64,000 bases of DNA from Lachnospiraceae bacterium (GTDB lineage: Bacteria; Bacillota; Clostridia; Lachnospirales; Lachnospiraceae). Below the pieces are notes generated by a model that was given only the letters and a program-made list of their open reading frames with translations, was not told the DNA's origin and made no database searches. Position numbers and translations under genes: made by a program. This document shows positions 63,028 through 64,000 of the stretch, in pieces. The DNA lies in the NCBI GenBank assembly GCA_017476665.1, contig JAFUZJ010000058.1:1-64000 (forward strand). The letters are read 5' to 3'. The first letter of the stretch is position 1. Each line of letters begins with the position of its first letter.

Positions 63028-64000
63028 TTAAATCTCCTCCAAAAGCTGCTCAAATTGCTCCATCGTCATCAGTACCTTACGCGGCTTGGTGCCTTCTTCT
63101 TCACCCACGACGCCATACTCACAGAGCTGATCCATGATGCGGGCCGCCCTGTTAAATCCGATCTTCAGTACACGCTGCAGCATACCGATGGATGCCTTGT
63201 CCTTATCAATAATAAAGCGGGCCGCTTCCTCGAAATATTCATCCCGGCCATTGTCCCCGCCGCCTGCTGACGCGCCGCCGGCTCCGGCAGTGCCGCTGGA
63301 TGCAGTGCCGAGATTTTTGATCTTTTCTTCAATATCATCCGCATAGGTATTTCCGATCATCTGGTTTTTCAGGAAATCGACCACATCGGAAACCTCTTTA
63401 TCCGACACAAACGCCCCTTGGATACGCGCCGGTTTTGAGTAACCCTGGGGATAAAACAGCATATCACCTTTACCCAGCAACTTCTCTGCGCCAACCATAT
63501 CCAAAATAGTGCGGGAATCCACGCCGCTGGACACTGCAAATGCCACACGGCTGGGCATATTGGCCTTGATCAGACCTGTGATGACATCCACGCTGGGTCT
63601 CTGGGTTGCAATGATCAGGTGGATACCGCAGGCTCTCGCCAACTGTGCCAGACGACAGATAGATTCCTCCACCTCTCCCGGGCATACCATCATCAGATCT
63701 GCCAGCTCGTCCACAATGATCACAATCTGCGGCAGCCTGTTCGGTACGTCCTCTTCCCCATTCTCCCGCATGGTCTCCAGCTTTTGATTATATCCCTTCA
63801 GGTCACGGACATTATAGTCCGCAAATTTCCGGTACCGATCCTCCATTTCAGACACTGCCCAATGCAGCGCTGCCGATGCTTTCTTCGGGTCCGTCACCAC
63901 CGGGATTAACAGATGGGGAATTCCGTTATACACGGATAATTCCACAACCTTCGGATCCACCATGATCAATTTCACATCGTCCGGATGCGCTTTATATAAA
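63028..64000 (-). CDS. ftsK: FtsK/SpoIIIE DNA translocase, C-terminal part (start outside window)
   Basis: The last ~324 residues, open at base 64000. [33 protein letters not shown] (Walker B) and [33 protein letters not shown] are the motor core. After a Gly/Ala-rich linker ([15 protein letters not shown]) comes the gamma winged-helix domain ([21 protein letters not shown]) that reads KOPS/SRS sites. The Walker A part lies beyond the window. FtsK and SpoIIIE cannot be separated here. Confidence 0.95.
   Translation of the reverse strand, partial: LYKAHPDDVKLIMVDPKVVELSVYNGIPHLLIPVVTDPKKASAALHWAVSEMEDRYRKFADYNVRDLKGYNQKLETMRENGEEDVPNRLPQIVIIVDELADLMMVCPGEVEESICRLAQLARACGIHLIIATQRPSVDVITGLIKANMPSRVAFAVSSGVDSRTILDMVGAEKLLGKGDMLFYPQGYSKPARIQGAFVSDKEVSDVVDFLKNQMIGNTYADDIEEKIKNLGTASSGTAGAGGASAGGGDNGRDEYFEEAARFIIDKDKASIGMLQRVLKIGFNRAARIMDQLCEYGVVGEEEGTKPRKVLMTMEQFEQLLEEI

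Overview
This window looks like chromosomal DNA of a spore-forming member of the Firmicutes, most likely a Lachnospiraceae-type Clostridia. The evidence is canonical Firmicutes synteny (rplU-prp-rpmA-obgE-yhbY-nadD-yqeK-rsfS and yqfC-yqfD-phoH-ybeY), sporulation genes (yqfC, yqfD, a LysM/GH18 YaaH-like protein), an L27 with the cleavable N-terminal extension plus its Prp protease, a Firmicutes-type lexA/yneA pair, and an NfnAB-type pair beside fhs/folD. Most genes lie on the minus strand. No rRNA, tRNA or CRISPR array was seen, and no transposase or prophage.

Layout. 1-7740 (minus): a surface-glycan operon with an initiating sugar-phosphate transferase, an epimerase/reductase, an SH3/glucosaminidase wall protein, a lipoprotein with an extreme low-complexity tail, two glycosyltransferases and a partial ABC exporter permease. 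7842-12323: an AI-2E family permease, ttcA overlapping a XerS-like recombinase, then a divergent yneA-like/lexA pair with several SOS-box matches around two clear promoters. 12406-14480: a McrB-like ATPase without McrC and a cytidylate-kinase-like protein. 14510-19376: a complete branched-chain amino-acid (Liv) transporter, with a terminator behind the binding-protein gene and an 18-bp palindrome at the promoter. 19504-23431: a membrane glycosyltransferase, a large predicted TIM-barrel protein of unknown role and a DUF378 protein. 23492-27861: the L21/L27/Obg housekeeping operon. 27876-35286: a K+ channel, proB, lgt, a DUF4143 ATPase with a striking tandem operator, and a COG2509 flavoprotein.

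35289-38963 is the most unusual cluster. Two 48-aa membrane proteins, a Ca2+/Na+ antiporter, a duplicated DUF1538 membrane protein and two P-II-like proteins form one compact run, possibly continuing into the COG2509 flavoprotein. It looks like a P-II-regulated ion or solute transport module. 39063-47579 holds an HI0933-family flavoprotein, a MOP flippase, the ybeY-phoH-yqfD-yqfC block and pdp. A 229-bp MITE-like element with nested inverted repeats and 12-bp flanking direct repeats sits immediately upstream of the pdp ribosome-binding site.

47920-56706 holds a Uma2 nuclease with a perfect sigma-A promoter carrying repeats, a GH18/LysM protein, an Xre regulator, a YitT gene broken by one in-frame TGA, a second cytidylate-kinase-like protein, an SLC13/ArsB permease, nth and rlmH. 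56712-64000 holds nfnB, nfnA, a zinc-ribbon/TPR/CHB_HEX_C protein, folD, fhs and the C-terminal part of an FtsK/SpoIIIE translocase. Functional calls come from motif recognition only; no database search was run.
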